Shown in pieces: positions 1 to 8,490 of a DNA stretch of 64,000 nucleotides. A model generated the notes under the pieces. That model was not told the origin of the DNA and did not search any database. It saw only the letters and a list, made by a program, of their open reading frames with translations. The translations under genes were made by a program, and so were the position numbers. The number at the start of each line of letters is the position of its first letter. The stretch's first letter is position 1. The stretch spans positions 2,294,001 to 2,358,000 of the forward strand of contig NZ_CP013650.1 of NCBI RefSeq assembly GCF_001466725.1. The letters are read 5' to 3'. This stretch comes from Lacimicrobium alkaliphilum. Lineage in GTDB: Bacteria; Pseudomonadota; Gammaproteobacteria; Enterobacterales; Alteromonadaceae.

Positions 1-48
1 AGCCTGGCGGTGATTTTTCTGGCCTCAGGAAAAGGCGATCGTCACTGA
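1..48 (+). CDS. C-terminal end of an upstream exopolysaccharide-operon protein (partial)
   Basis: Frame 1 is open from the window edge to a TGA at 46-48 and reads SLAVIFLASGKGDRH. The hydrophobic stretch followed by a charged tail would fit the last membrane segment of a polymerase or flippase. The TGA overlaps the ATG of the next glycosyltransferase by one base (TGATG), which points to translational coupling within the same operon. Only 15 residues are visible, so no family can be assigned. Confidence 0.45.
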   Translation, partial: SLAVIFLASGKGDRH

Positions 49-1220
49 TGAAACTTATTGTCTGCTGTGAATACCGTTTCCTGCAAACCCCTGATGGTCA
101 GGTCTGGACCCGCAGCGCCTTCACCAATTCGTTCTGGCAACGTTATTTGCAGGTATTCAGCGAACTCACCATCCTCGCCAGAGTTGAACAGGCAGAACAG
201 GCTGAGCAAAACTGGCACAAAGTCACAGGCCCAGGGGTCAGTATCACAGCCCTGCCCTACTACCTGGGACTGAATGGATTAGTAAAAAGCCTGCCCGCGC
301 TGCTAAAGACGTTACACAGAGCACTGAGAAATCAGGAAGCGCTGATTTTCAGGGTACCTTCACAAACAGCGATGCTGGCGCGTCTGATCCGGCCACAGAG
401 CCGGTTTGCCCTGGAAGTAGTAGGCGATCCGGCCGACGTATTCTCAGCTGGTATTACCGGACCGCTGCTGGACAAGCTGTTGGGCCGCATCAGTGCCTGG
501 CAGTTACGCCGTATGACGAAAAACGCGCTGGCGGTGAGCTATGTGACCCGCACCTATCTGCAGAAACGCTATCCGGCCCCTGCAGACACGCCTCAGGTGG
601 CCTGTTCCAGTATATCCCTGACCCCGGAATGGTTTGCCGATGCGCCGCGCCATTACGACCAACCAGCCACAGAATTATTATTTGTCGGCTCCTTTGCCCA
701 GCTTTATAAAGGTCAGGATGTATTGCTTCAGGCCCTGAGCATCCTCAGGCAACAAGGCACTGAATACCGCCTGACCATGGTTGGTGGTGGCGAAAAGCTT
801 GCCGTCATGCAACAACTGGCATCAGAACTGGGTTTAGACAAACAGATTCATTTCGCCGGCGAACAGCCTCATCAAAAGATCTTAAGCTATATGAAAAATT
901 GCGATGTGTTTGTGCTGCCCTCACGAACCGAGGGCTTGCCCAGAGTGATGCTTGAAGCCATGGCAACGGCAATGCCCGCTATCGGCAGCGATGCCGGCGG
1001 TATCCCTGAATTGCTTGGTGAAAGCAGACTGGCGCCGGCCGGAAACCCACAGATTCTGGCCCGGCGTATCGCTGATTTATGCAGTAACCCGGATCGCCTG
1101 ACAGAGGATTCTGAGATTAACCTGGAAACTTCCAGACAGTACCGGCAGGATAAGCTTGATGGAATTCGCCGGCACTTTTACCAACAGGTAAAGCTGCAAT
1201 TTTCAAGAGACAAAAGATGA
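48..1220 (+). CDS. GT4-family glycosyltransferase (group 1)
   Basis: A 390-residue GT-B fold glycosyltransferase, probably cytoplasmic and acting at the inner face of the membrane on a lipid-linked repeat unit. The C-terminal Rossmann half shows the GT4 signature. LLFVGSFAQLYKGQD lies near residue 210. Near residue 295 is SRTEGLPRVMLEAMA, which holds the two spaced glutamates (EX7E) that bind the nucleotide-sugar donor, followed by GGIPELL. The start overlaps the previous stop, and the stop overlaps the next ATG by 4 bases (ATGA), so it is one of a tightly coupled set of exopolysaccharide genes. Donor and acceptor cannot be read from the sequence. Confidence 0.9.
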   Translation: MKLIVCCEYRFLQTPDGQVWTRSAFTNSFWQRYLQVFSELTILARVEQAEQAEQNWHKVTGPGVSITALPYYLGLNGLVKSLPALLKTLHRALRNQEALIFRVPSQTAMLARLIRPQSRFALEVVGDPADVFSAGITGPLLDKLLGRISAWQLRRMTKNALAVSYVTRTYLQKRYPAPADTPQVACSSISLTPEWFADAPRHYDQPATELLFVGSFAQLYKGQDVLLQALSILRQQGTEYRLTMVGGGEKLAVMQQLASELGLDKQIHFAGEQPHQKILSYMKNCDVFVLPSRTEGLPRVMLEAMATAMPAIGSDAGGIPELLGESRLAPAGNPQILARRIADLCSNPDRLTEDSEINLETSRQYRQDKLDGIRRHFYQQVKLQFSRDKR

Positions 1221-2374
1221 AAGTACTGCATTTATTAAAAACCGCAGTAGGCGCAAAATGGGCACTGAATCAGATCAGGGAACTGGTAAAAAACGGCGTC
1301 GAGGTTCATGTTGCCATGCCACAAGGGCCAATGAATGAGGGCTACGAGAAGCTTGGAGTCAGTGTCCATATCATGCAGCCTGAATTAAGTTTTCGCCACC
1401 CGGTTCAAACCCTCAGCCGGGCCCGCGCCCTGCATCAACTGGTGGATGAACTGGCACCGGATTTGATCCACAGTCACTTCGTCAGCAGTACTCTGCTGAT
1501 GCGCCTTGCGTTGAGAAAAACCACCGTTCCCAGAATTTTTCAGGTGCCCGGCCCGCTGCACCTTGAGCACAAGATATTCCGTAATCTCGAAATTGCCAGT
1601 AGTAATAAGCAGGACTACTGGCTGGCCTCCTGCAAATGGACACAACAGCGCTATATTCAAAGCGGTATTGAGCCGCAGCGCACAGGTCTCGCTTACTATG
1701 GTGTCCCCCCGGCAGTATTTACCCAACCACCACAGGGTGAGCTTCGCCTCAAGCAGCAATTGGGGATGCACGAAGAGGATTTACTGATCGGCATGGTAGC
1801 CTATTTTTACGCGCCGAAGCGGTTGTTGGGGCAAACCCGGGGACTCAAGGGCCATGAGGATCTGATCGATGCGCTGGCATTGGTGCGAAAAGAATATCCT
1901 CAGGCGCGCTGCGTCTTTGTCGGCGGGCCATGGGAAGATGCACAAAGTTATTATCAACAGGTTCAGGACTACGCCGCTGGCAAAGTCGGTGATGCCGCAG
2001 TGTTCCTCGGTACCCGTAACGATGTACCGCAACTCTATCCGCAGTTTGATCTGGCAGTGCATCCGTCTCATTCAGAGAATGTCGGCGGCGCGGTCGAATC
2101 CCTGTTTGCCGGGGTTCCCACTGTTACCACTAATGTGGGCGGCTTTCCGGACCTGATTATCGAAGGGCAGACCGGCTATTTATGCCCGCCTAAAGATCCG
2201 CCGGCGCTGGCGGCAAAAATCATTCAGGCCTGGCAACACCCCGACGAGAGGCAAAGGCGCGCAAAAGCCGGACTCAAACAAGTCACAGAACTGATGAATA
2301 TCGAGCATAATGCCGCCCAGGTGCTGGATTTTTACCGCCATGTGCTCCAACAGCAAAGCAGGGACAAGGCATGA
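1217..2374 (+). CDS. GT4-family glycosyltransferase (EpsF-like)
   Basis: A 385-residue GT-B glycosyltransferase of the exopolysaccharide operon. An N-terminal acceptor domain carries DLIHSHFVSS near residue 81. The C-terminal donor domain has GMVAYFYAPKR near 190, a GLKGHEDLIDAL motif, and HPSHSENVGGAVESLFAG near 281 followed by GVPTVTTNVGGFPDLI. The ENVGGAVES form of the nucleotide-sugar-binding loop is common among EPS transferases and shifts the first glutamate by one position relative to strict EX7E. It overlaps both neighbours by 4 bases. The sugar specificity is unknown. Confidence 0.9.
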   Translation: MKVLHLLKTAVGAKWALNQIRELVKNGVEVHVAMPQGPMNEGYEKLGVSVHIMQPELSFRHPVQTLSRARALHQLVDELAPDLIHSHFVSSTLLMRLALRKTTVPRIFQVPGPLHLEHKIFRNLEIASSNKQDYWLASCKWTQQRYIQSGIEPQRTGLAYYGVPPAVFTQPPQGELRLKQQLGMHEEDLLIGMVAYFYAPKRLLGQTRGLKGHEDLIDALALVRKEYPQARCVFVGGPWEDAQSYYQQVQDYAAGKVGDAAVFLGTRNDVPQLYPQFDLAVHPSHSENVGGAVESLFAGVPTVTTNVGGFPDLIIEGQTGYLCPPKDPPALAAKIIQAWQHPDERQRRAKAGLKQVTELMNIEHNAAQVLDFYRHVLQQQSRDKA

Positions 2375-2970
2375 TAAAGAGGTTAATGGATATCAGCGCA
2401 GCCCTGCTGGGTCTGATTCTGCTCAGCCCGCTGTTGTTGCTGTTGATGCTGCTGGTGCGGCTTCGCCTTGGCTCACCGGTCTTTTTCACCCAGCAACGCC
2501 CGGGTCTGAACGGCAAACCTTTTTATATGATTAAGTTTCGCAGCATGACAGATAAAAAGGATGAACATGGTCAGTTGCTGGCCGATGAAAAAAGACTGAC
2601 CCGGTTCGGCCGGCTGCTCAGAGCCAGCAGCCTGGATGAGTTGCCGGAGCTGTGGAATGTGCTCAAAGGCGATATGAGCCTGGTCGGACCCAGGCCACTG
2701 CTGATGGAGTACCTGCCCCGGTATTCGGCTGCCCAGTATCGCCGCCATGAAGTACGCCCGGGCATCACCGGCTGGGCTCAGGTCAATGGACGCAATGCCC
2801 TGAGCTGGGAAGAAAAATTTAAGCTGGATGTCTGGTATGTGGAAAACCACAACCTGTGGCTGGATATCCGCATTCTGTTTCTGACCCTGTTCAAAGTCAT
2901 GCAGCGAACCGGGATTAACCAGAAAGACCGCGCCACCATGGAAAAATTTACCGGTAACAAGGAGCCATAA
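2371..2970 (+). CDS. pglC: Undecaprenyl-phosphate sugar-phosphate transferase (PglC-like priming transferase)
   Basis: A monotopic phosphoglycosyl transferase that starts a repeat unit by moving a sugar-1-phosphate from a UDP-sugar to undecaprenyl phosphate. At 199 residues it is the short PglC-type catalytic form, without the extra N-terminal membrane domain of WbaP-type enzymes. One hydrophobic helix (residues 10-30) is followed by PVFFTQQRPG, then KFRSM, then SLDELPELWNVLKGDMSLVG with the Asp-Glu dyad, and GPRPLL. Because pglD, pglE and pglF follow directly, the likely donor is UDP-N,N'-diacetylbacillosamine or a close 2,4-diamino sugar. It overlaps the previous gene by 4 bases and touches pglD. 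Confidence 0.9.
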   Translation: MIKRLMDISAALLGLILLSPLLLLLMLLVRLRLGSPVFFTQQRPGLNGKPFYMIKFRSMTDKKDEHGQLLADEKRLTRFGRLLRASSLDELPELWNVLKGDMSLVGPRPLLMEYLPRYSAAQYRRHEVRPGITGWAQVNGRNALSWEEKFKLDVWYVENHNLWLDIRILFLTLFKVMQRTGINQKDRATMEKFTGNKEP

Positions 2971-3599
2971 TGCGATTAATCATTCTCGGAGCCGGTGGTC
3001 ACGGCAAAGTGGCCGCAGAGTGTGCCAGTCTTACCCAACAGTTTTCTGAGATCCTGTTTCTCGATGACGAATGCGCCAAACTGCAAGACTACCCCTGGAA
3101 AGTTGTCGATATATTAGACAATTTTGCACTATATAAGAACACTGAGACGGCCTTCTTTGTTGCCATGGGCAACAACAGGTTGCGGGCACAGTGGCAGAAT
3201 ACCCTTACCAGTGCAGGCCTTCAGCTCACCACCCTTTGCCATCCAAAAGCGTTAATAAGTTCTTACAGTCAGATTGGAACAGGCTCTTTGGTATGCGCCG
3301 GCGCTGTGGTTAATCCATTTACCTGCATCGGAAATGGATGTATTGTTAACACGGGTGCGATAATTGAACATGATTGTACGATGAGTGACTTTGTTCACGT
3401 TGCGCCGGGGAGTGTTGTAGCAGGTAATGTCAGCATAGGAGAAGGGAGCTTCCTCGGGGCCGGAACCAAGATTATTCCGGGCATCACCCTGGGCTCATGG
3501 GTGCAGACCGGAGCCGGTGCCACTGTCATCAGTAATATTGCCGCTAACAGCCTTGCTGTGGGAGTTCCCGCTGTAGTGATCAAATCCACAGGGTCGTGA
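2970..3599 (+). CDS. pglD: PglD-like UDP-4-amino-sugar N-acetyltransferase (left-handed beta helix)
   Basis: A 209-residue NeuD/PglD-type acyltransferase. The N-terminal mini-Rossmann domain has ILGAGGHGKVAAE at residues 3-15 and binds the UDP-sugar. From about residue 95 come hexapeptide repeats of a left-handed beta helix, with HDCTM and HVAPGSVVAGNVSIGEG carrying the conserved catalytic and CoA-site histidines. The family transfers acetyl from acetyl-CoA to the 4-amino group of UDP-4-amino-4,6-dideoxy-GlcNAc. The order C-D-E-F matches the bacillosamine pathway. The start codon shares one base with the pglC stop (TAATG). Confidence 0.88.
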   Translation: MRLIILGAGGHGKVAAECASLTQQFSEILFLDDECAKLQDYPWKVVDILDNFALYKNTETAFFVAMGNNRLRAQWQNTLTSAGLQLTTLCHPKALISSYSQIGTGSLVCAGAVVNPFTCIGNGCIVNTGAIIEHDCTMSDFVHVAPGSVVAGNVSIGEGSFLGAGTKIIPGITLGSWVQTGAGATVISNIAANSLAVGVPAVVIKSTGS

Positions 3600-3677
3600 C
3601 CAGAACACTGCCTAACGGTTTTTCACAAGCATAATCATCAGATCAGAATAACAACAAAAATAATAAAGGATGCCACT

Positions 3678-4853
3678 ATGCTTAACGGGCCTTTTTCGCC
3701 CTGGCCTTGCTATACCGATGAGGAAAAGCAGGCCGTGCTTGCAGTAATGGACTCAAACCGGGTCAATTACTGGACAGGCACAGAAGCACGCAAATTCGAA
3801 CAGGAGTTTGCCCGGTTCTGTGACACTGAACATGCCATAGCGCTGGCAAACGGCACCGTTGCGCTGGATCTGTGCTTTCGGGTACTGGATCTCCCCAAAG
3901 GCAGCGAAGTCATTGTCACTTCCCGCACTTTTATTGCCTCAGTTTCCTCTATTGTACTGGCTGGTCTGGTGCCGGTATTTGCTGATGTCGATCCTGACTC
4001 GCAGAATATCACTGCAGACACTATTGCTCCGCTGATTAACGACAACACCGCTGCCATTGTTTGCGTACATCTTGGCGGCTGGCCATGCGAGATGGACGAT
4101 ATCAACGCGCTGGCCGGACAACACGCGCTCTATGTGATCGAGGATTGTGCTCAGGCCCATGGCGCAAAGTACAAGGGCAGGCCTGTAGGCAGCCTTGGCC
4201 ATCTGGCTGCCTGGTCTTTCTGTCAGGACAAGATCATGACCACCGCCGGTGAAGGCGGCATGCTCACCACCAATAATACTGAGCTGTGGCAAAAAGCCTG
4301 GGCCTTTAAGGATCATGGTAAGTCCTATCAGGCCGTGTATGAAAGGGCTCATCCGCCCGGATTTCGCTGGTTACATGAGTCCTTTGGTACCAACTGGAGG
4401 ATGACCGAAATTCAGGCGACAGTGGGACGTATACAGTTACAGCGTATGCCCGACTGGCAATCGCAGCGACAAAATAACGCCAGTCGCTTACTGAAAACAG
4501 CCGCATCTCTGCCCGGCTTGCGGGTTCCTGAAATTCCCTCTCATATCCTTCACGCCTTCTATAAATACTACGCCTTTGTTCAGCCACAGCAGTTAGCGCC
4601 CGGTTGGGACAGAGATCGCATCATCAGCCGCATCATCGAACTGGGCGTGCCCTGTTTCAGTGGCAGTTGCTCTGAGGTCTATCAGGAAAAAGCCTTTGAT
4701 GAAACGGGCTGGCGACCGACCTCTCCCCTTAAGTGCGCCCATGAACTGGGTGAAACCAGTCTGATGTTTCTGGTACACCCAGGTATTACCGGGGATGAGA
4801 TAACTAAAAGCTGTGATGTATTGCACCAGGTAATGCATGAGGCAAGCTTATGA
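3678..4853 (+). CDS. pglE: PglE-like PLP-dependent sugar aminotransferase (DegT/DnrJ/EryC1/StrS)
   Basis: A 391-residue class V-like sugar aminotransferase that would aminate the 4-keto sugar made by PglF. Seen are TALANGTVALDL-type cofactor-phosphate contacts (LANGTVALDL near residue 56), VIEDCAQAHGAKY near 153 with the PLP-stacking Asp/Ala region, and WSFCQDKIMTTAGEGG with the Schiff-base lysine at about residue 185. A 78-base gap precedes it, the largest in the operon, and AAAGGA sits before the ATG, so translation restarts independently here. It overlaps pglF by 4 bases. Confidence 0.9.
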   Translation: MLNGPFSPWPCYTDEEKQAVLAVMDSNRVNYWTGTEARKFEQEFARFCDTEHAIALANGTVALDLCFRVLDLPKGSEVIVTSRTFIASVSSIVLAGLVPVFADVDPDSQNITADTIAPLINDNTAAIVCVHLGGWPCEMDDINALAGQHALYVIEDCAQAHGAKYKGRPVGSLGHLAAWSFCQDKIMTTAGEGGMLTTNNTELWQKAWAFKDHGKSYQAVYERAHPPGFRWLHESFGTNWRMTEIQATVGRIQLQRMPDWQSQRQNNASRLLKTAASLPGLRVPEIPSHILHAFYKYYAFVQPQQLAPGWDRDRIISRIIELGVPCFSGSCSEVYQEKAFDETGWRPTSPLKCAHELGETSLMFLVHPGITGDEITKSCDVLHQVMHEASL

Positions 4854-6790
4854 AATACCTGCTTGTTCTGAACCGTTTGTTCTCTCTGCATAACCGCACC
4901 AAAATGGTGATTACACTGATCTGGGACACCCTGATTCTGCTGCTGGCTTTTTTAGGCAGTTACTGGATAAGACTGGGTATTGGCACCGATGTACTGGGAT
5001 ATCATGAGATTTCCCTCGGCGCCACCGTACTGATCTTCCACCTGTCTTTGCTGGTGTTTGTGGGTAACTACCGGCATATGGTCCGGCACCTCAGCCAGCA
5101 GGCCGTATTGATGTCTCTGTCGGTCAACCTGCTGGCCAGCTGTTATCTGTATTTTGCCCGCTGGCCACTGGATGCCTTCGTGCCCAACAGTATGCCTATT
5201 ATTTACTTTGTATTGAGCAGTGTCGGCATACTGGGTCCGCGTATTCTGGTAATGTTAAGTGTACAGAGCCAGAGTTTCAGGCTAAGAAAGAAATGTCTGA
5301 TATATGGTGCAGGCGAAACCGGGCGCGCGCTGGCCCTGTCACTTCGTCAGGGCTCAGATATGCTGCCGGTGGCCTTTATCGATGACAAACGCAGCTACCA
5401 GGGTAAAACCATCCTCGGCCTGGACGTCTATCCGCGCGATGTGATCCCTGAGCTGGTTGAACGCTACAGCATCAGCAAATTGTTGCTTGCCGTGAGTGAC
5501 TCCGGGCCCGATCGGCACCGGGAGCTACTCAGTGAACTGGAACCCTATGCCATTGAACTGCTCAGCGTTCCCGATGTAAAGGATGTGCTCTATGGGCGCA
5601 AAAAAATCAACGAGCTCAGAGAAGTCAGCATCGAAGAATTGCTGGGACGCGATCCTGTGCCACCAAAGCCCAAACTGATGCGCCCGGATATACGCGGTAA
5701 GCGGGTGATGGTAACCGGTGCGGGAGGCTCCATTGGCAGTGAACTCTGCCGCCAGATAGCCGCAGAAAAGCCTTCGATGCTGCTGTTACTGGAACTGTCG
5801 GAATTTAACCTCTATCAGGTTGAAGCAGAGCTAAGCCGCACTTTTCCTGAGTTAGCCATTGAAGCTTTGCTCGGCGATGTCAAAGATGAACGCCGGGTTC
5901 GCCATCTGCTCTCACAACACCAGATCAATACCATTTACCATGCCGCCGCCTATAAGCACGTGCCTATTGTTGAACACAACCTGCTGGCGGGGGTTCAGAA
6001 TAATGTTCTGGGTACCGCCATTATGGCCCGGCTGGCCGCCGAGTGCGGCATTGAAAAGTTTGTGCTGGTGTCCACCGACAAGGCGGTGCGCCCCACTAAT
6101 ATCATGGGCGCCTCCAAACGCTTGGCTGAATTATGCGTTCAGGCCATGCAGGATATGCATACCAGTACCCGCTTTGCCATCGTCCGTTTTGGCAATGTAC
6201 TGGGCTCATCCGGCTCAGTGGTTCCGCTGTTTAAAAAGCAAATCGCCGCCGGTGGGCCTGTTACCGTCACCCACCCCGATGTGGTGCGCTATTTTATGAC
6301 CATCCCTGAAGCCGCCCAGTTAGTCATTCAGGCCGGTGCCATGGGCAAACAAGGTGAAGTCTTTGTGCTGGATATGGGGGAACCGGTAAAGATTGCCGAT
6401 ATGGCCCATAAAATGGCCCATCTGATGGGCCGCAGTATTCGCAGTGAAGCCGAACCCGGTGGTGATATTGAAATTCAGTTTACCGGCCTGCGTCCCGGAG
6501 AAAAACTCTATGAGGAATTACTCACCGGCGACAGCAGTGGCAAAACCCCGCATCCGAGAATCATGAGCGAAGCGGAGCAGCGACTGTCACTGACCGAGAT
6601 TCATCAATTGCTGGATAAACTCAGTATCGCCATTCACAACAACGATGAACACACCGCCACTGAATTGCTGCTCAATGCGCCACTGGCCTACAAACCTGCT
6701 GTTCACAGTGGTGCGAATCAAAAAACAATGGCGAATTCCATAGCTATTGCCGATAACAAGGCAATAGTGTCAAAGCTGGCGTTAAACTGA
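4850..6790 (+). CDS. pglF: PglF/WbpM-like membrane UDP-GlcNAc 4,6-dehydratase
   Basis: A 646-residue large extended SDR. About four N-terminal membrane helices (residues 15-130) are followed by a CoA-binding-like Rossmann segment (YGAGETGRALA near 150), then the catalytic SDR domain from about 280. TGAGGSIGSELCRQI near 289 binds NAD(P). The active site reads STDKAVRPTNIMGASK, with Met where classical SDRs have Tyr, as is usual for the PglF/WbpM group. It converts UDP-GlcNAc to the 4-keto-6-deoxy sugar that PglE and PglD process. A polar tail of about 60 residues (after 590) is not part of the catalytic fold. Confidence 0.92.
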   Translation: MKYLLVLNRLFSLHNRTKMVITLIWDTLILLLAFLGSYWIRLGIGTDVLGYHEISLGATVLIFHLSLLVFVGNYRHMVRHLSQQAVLMSLSVNLLASCYLYFARWPLDAFVPNSMPIIYFVLSSVGILGPRILVMLSVQSQSFRLRKKCLIYGAGETGRALALSLRQGSDMLPVAFIDDKRSYQGKTILGLDVYPRDVIPELVERYSISKLLLAVSDSGPDRHRELLSELEPYAIELLSVPDVKDVLYGRKKINELREVSIEELLGRDPVPPKPKLMRPDIRGKRVMVTGAGGSIGSELCRQIAAEKPSMLLLLELSEFNLYQVEAELSRTFPELAIEALLGDVKDERRVRHLLSQHQINTIYHAAAYKHVPIVEHNLLAGVQNNVLGTAIMARLAAECGIEKFVLVSTDKAVRPTNIMGASKRLAELCVQAMQDMHTSTRFAIVRFGNVLGSSGSVVPLFKKQIAAGGPVTVTHPDVVRYFMTIPEAAQLVIQAGAMGKQGEVFVLDMGEPVKIADMAHKMAHLMGRSIRSEAEPGGDIEIQFTGLRPGEKLYEELLTGDSSGKTPHPRIMSEAEQRLSLTEIHQLLDKLSIAIHNNDEHTATELLLNAPLAYKPAVHSGANQKTMANSIAIADNKAIVSKLALN

Positions 6791-6811
6791 CAAAAATAAC
6801 AAGGCGACCTG

Positions 6812-7987
6812 ATGCATAAATCATTGATAGCAGCCGCTGCCTGGCTGCTGCCGTTCACTTGCGCGGCACAGAGTTACACAGACTATGACAAGAACAGTGA
6901 CAAGCTGATACTCAGCAATGCACTGTTGGCAACAGACAATATTAATCCCAGTATCGCCGATGACGAGTCAGCGCTGGGCTGGCAGCTTGATGCCAGAGGG
7001 CAACTGGTGAGCCTGAATGAAGCACTCTGGCTGAAACTGGATTACCAGGCCCGCCTGAATCAGTGGCAACAGCAGCCACTGACTATCCTGCAGGATAACG
7101 GTTTTCTGCTGGCTGATGTCAATGGTCATGGCAGATGGTATCTGAGCCGTGACTGGCAGATTAATGGCTCGGTGGGCTACCAGCATAACGATCAGATGCC
7201 CGGCAGCGGCCTTTCCAGACTCAGAGAAAATATTACCGCCACCGATACCCGCCATTACCGCCACGCGCAACTCGGTGCCACCTATGGTCATGAGGCCAGC
7301 GCCCGCAGAATGACTCTGAACTATCACCATGGCTCGGTTCGTTATTCTGATGACAATGACTACAGCCCTGAATTTGAACTGGACCAGGCTACCATCAGTG
7401 CCGAACTGGCTTTTCGCTTATCAAGTGCCACCAATCTGATATTTGAAGTTGAACATCAACAGGATGACTATCTGTCTGTCAGCCGTTCTGACAGCGATAA
7501 AACTAAGCTGCTGGCTGGCGTTGAATGGGACTATTCAGGACTGACCCGCATCAGGGCCCTGGCCGGTGCCTACAAACGCAAAACGGAGCAGCAGGCAGAT
7601 AATGATGGCAGCGCCTGGCAGCTGGCTTTGCATTACCGCCCGAGAAAAGATACCGGTATCCGAATCGAATCCTCTCAGGATTCCATTGCCGGAGACAGCG
7701 AACTGGCAAGCGACAGCCGCATGCGGCGCCTGTTATTAGAACTGACTTATCAGTACAGCGAACTGTGGCAATGGGGGTTGCTGCTAAGCACATCAGAAAC
7801 CCGCTTCGATGAACCACAGTCTGTGCGTTTTCTGGATGAGACCCTCGCCAGTATGTGGGTGAACCTGGCGCTGCAACAACACAATCATTTTCGCCTGACC
7901 CTGCAGCACAAAGACAACCAACTCAGTGGTGGCGCTATTGACTATCAACAGGCGCTGATAATGGCATCATGGCACTACAGTTTCTGA
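6812..7987 (+). CDS. Putative outer-membrane beta-barrel of the exopolysaccharide operon (EpsL/BBP2-like)
   Basis: A 391-residue protein with a Sec signal peptide (MHKSLIAAAAWLLPFTCAAQ). The mature part alternates aromatic and polar residues in short strands rich in W/Y and ends in LIMASWHYSF, a C-terminal aromatic as in beta-barrel outer-membrane proteins. It sits between the sugar-nucleotide genes and the export genes, where EpsL-type barrels are found in other proteobacteria. A role in polymer passage through the outer membrane is inferred from position. No motif proves it. The last 19 bases overlap the next gene. Confidence 0.7.
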   Translation: MHKSLIAAAAWLLPFTCAAQSYTDYDKNSDKLILSNALLATDNINPSIADDESALGWQLDARGQLVSLNEALWLKLDYQARLNQWQQQPLTILQDNGFLLADVNGHGRWYLSRDWQINGSVGYQHNDQMPGSGLSRLRENITATDTRHYRHAQLGATYGHEASARRMTLNYHHGSVRYSDDNDYSPEFELDQATISAELAFRLSSATNLIFEVEHQQDDYLSVSRSDSDKTKLLAGVEWDYSGLTRIRALAGAYKRKTEQQADNDGSAWQLALHYRPRKDTGIRIESSQDSIAGDSELASDSRMRRLLLELTYQYSELWQWGLLLSTSETRFDEPQSVRFLDETLASMWVNLALQQHNHFRLTLQHKDNQLSGGAIDYQQALIMASWHYSF

Positions 7988-8490
7988 TCCCTGTTCTGCT
8001 GCTGGCCAGCCTGGTAACACCGTTATCGGTTATCGCTAACGACGACCACTATCGTATTGGGCCCGGCGATACCCTGGCGATCACGGTATTCGATGAGCCG
8101 GAGCTGGCGGTGCGGGCCAAAATAGCTCAGTCCGGCCTGATACAGTTTCCGCTTGTCGGTCAGATCATGGTGCTGGATAAAACGCCCGGACAAATCGCCG
8201 ATGAGATAGAAGCCGCCTTGCTGGACGGCTACCTGGTTAATCCCGGCGTAACTGTCACAATTGAGGCCTACCGGCCTATTTTTATCAAGGGGGCGGTAAA
8301 CCGCTCAGGACGGCATGAGTTTCTTTTCGACCTGGATGTTGAGCAGGCCATCGCCATCGCCGGGGGACTCACAGACAGGGCCTCACGCAGTAAATGGTTT
8401 ATCGTACGTGAAGGCGAGAAAATTCCGGCCAGCGCCAAAACTCAGGTAATGCCCGGTGATGTGATCATCGTTGAGGAGAGCATCTTCTGA
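7969..8490 (+). CDS. Short Wza-like polysaccharide export protein (Poly_export + SLBB)
   Basis: A 173-residue secreted protein with a signal peptide (MALQFLIPVLLLASLVTPLSVIAN). YRIGPGDTLAITVFDEPEL begins the Poly_export domain, and an SLBB-like domain (PIFIKGAVNRSGRHEF) follows from about residue 100. The order and GPGD motif are those of Wza/GumB outer-membrane export proteins. It is far shorter than Wza (about 370 residues) and has no lipobox and no C-terminal amphipathic helix for a pore. The neighbouring beta-barrel may therefore supply the outer-membrane channel. The start overlaps the barrel gene by 19 bases. Confidence 0.88.
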   Translation: MALQFLIPVLLLASLVTPLSVIANDDHYRIGPGDTLAITVFDEPELAVRAKIAQSGLIQFPLVGQIMVLDKTPGQIADEIEAALLDGYLVNPGVTVTIEAYRPIFIKGAVNRSGRHEFLFDLDVEQAIAIAGGLTDRASRSKWFIVREGEKIPASAKTQVMPGDVIIVEESIF

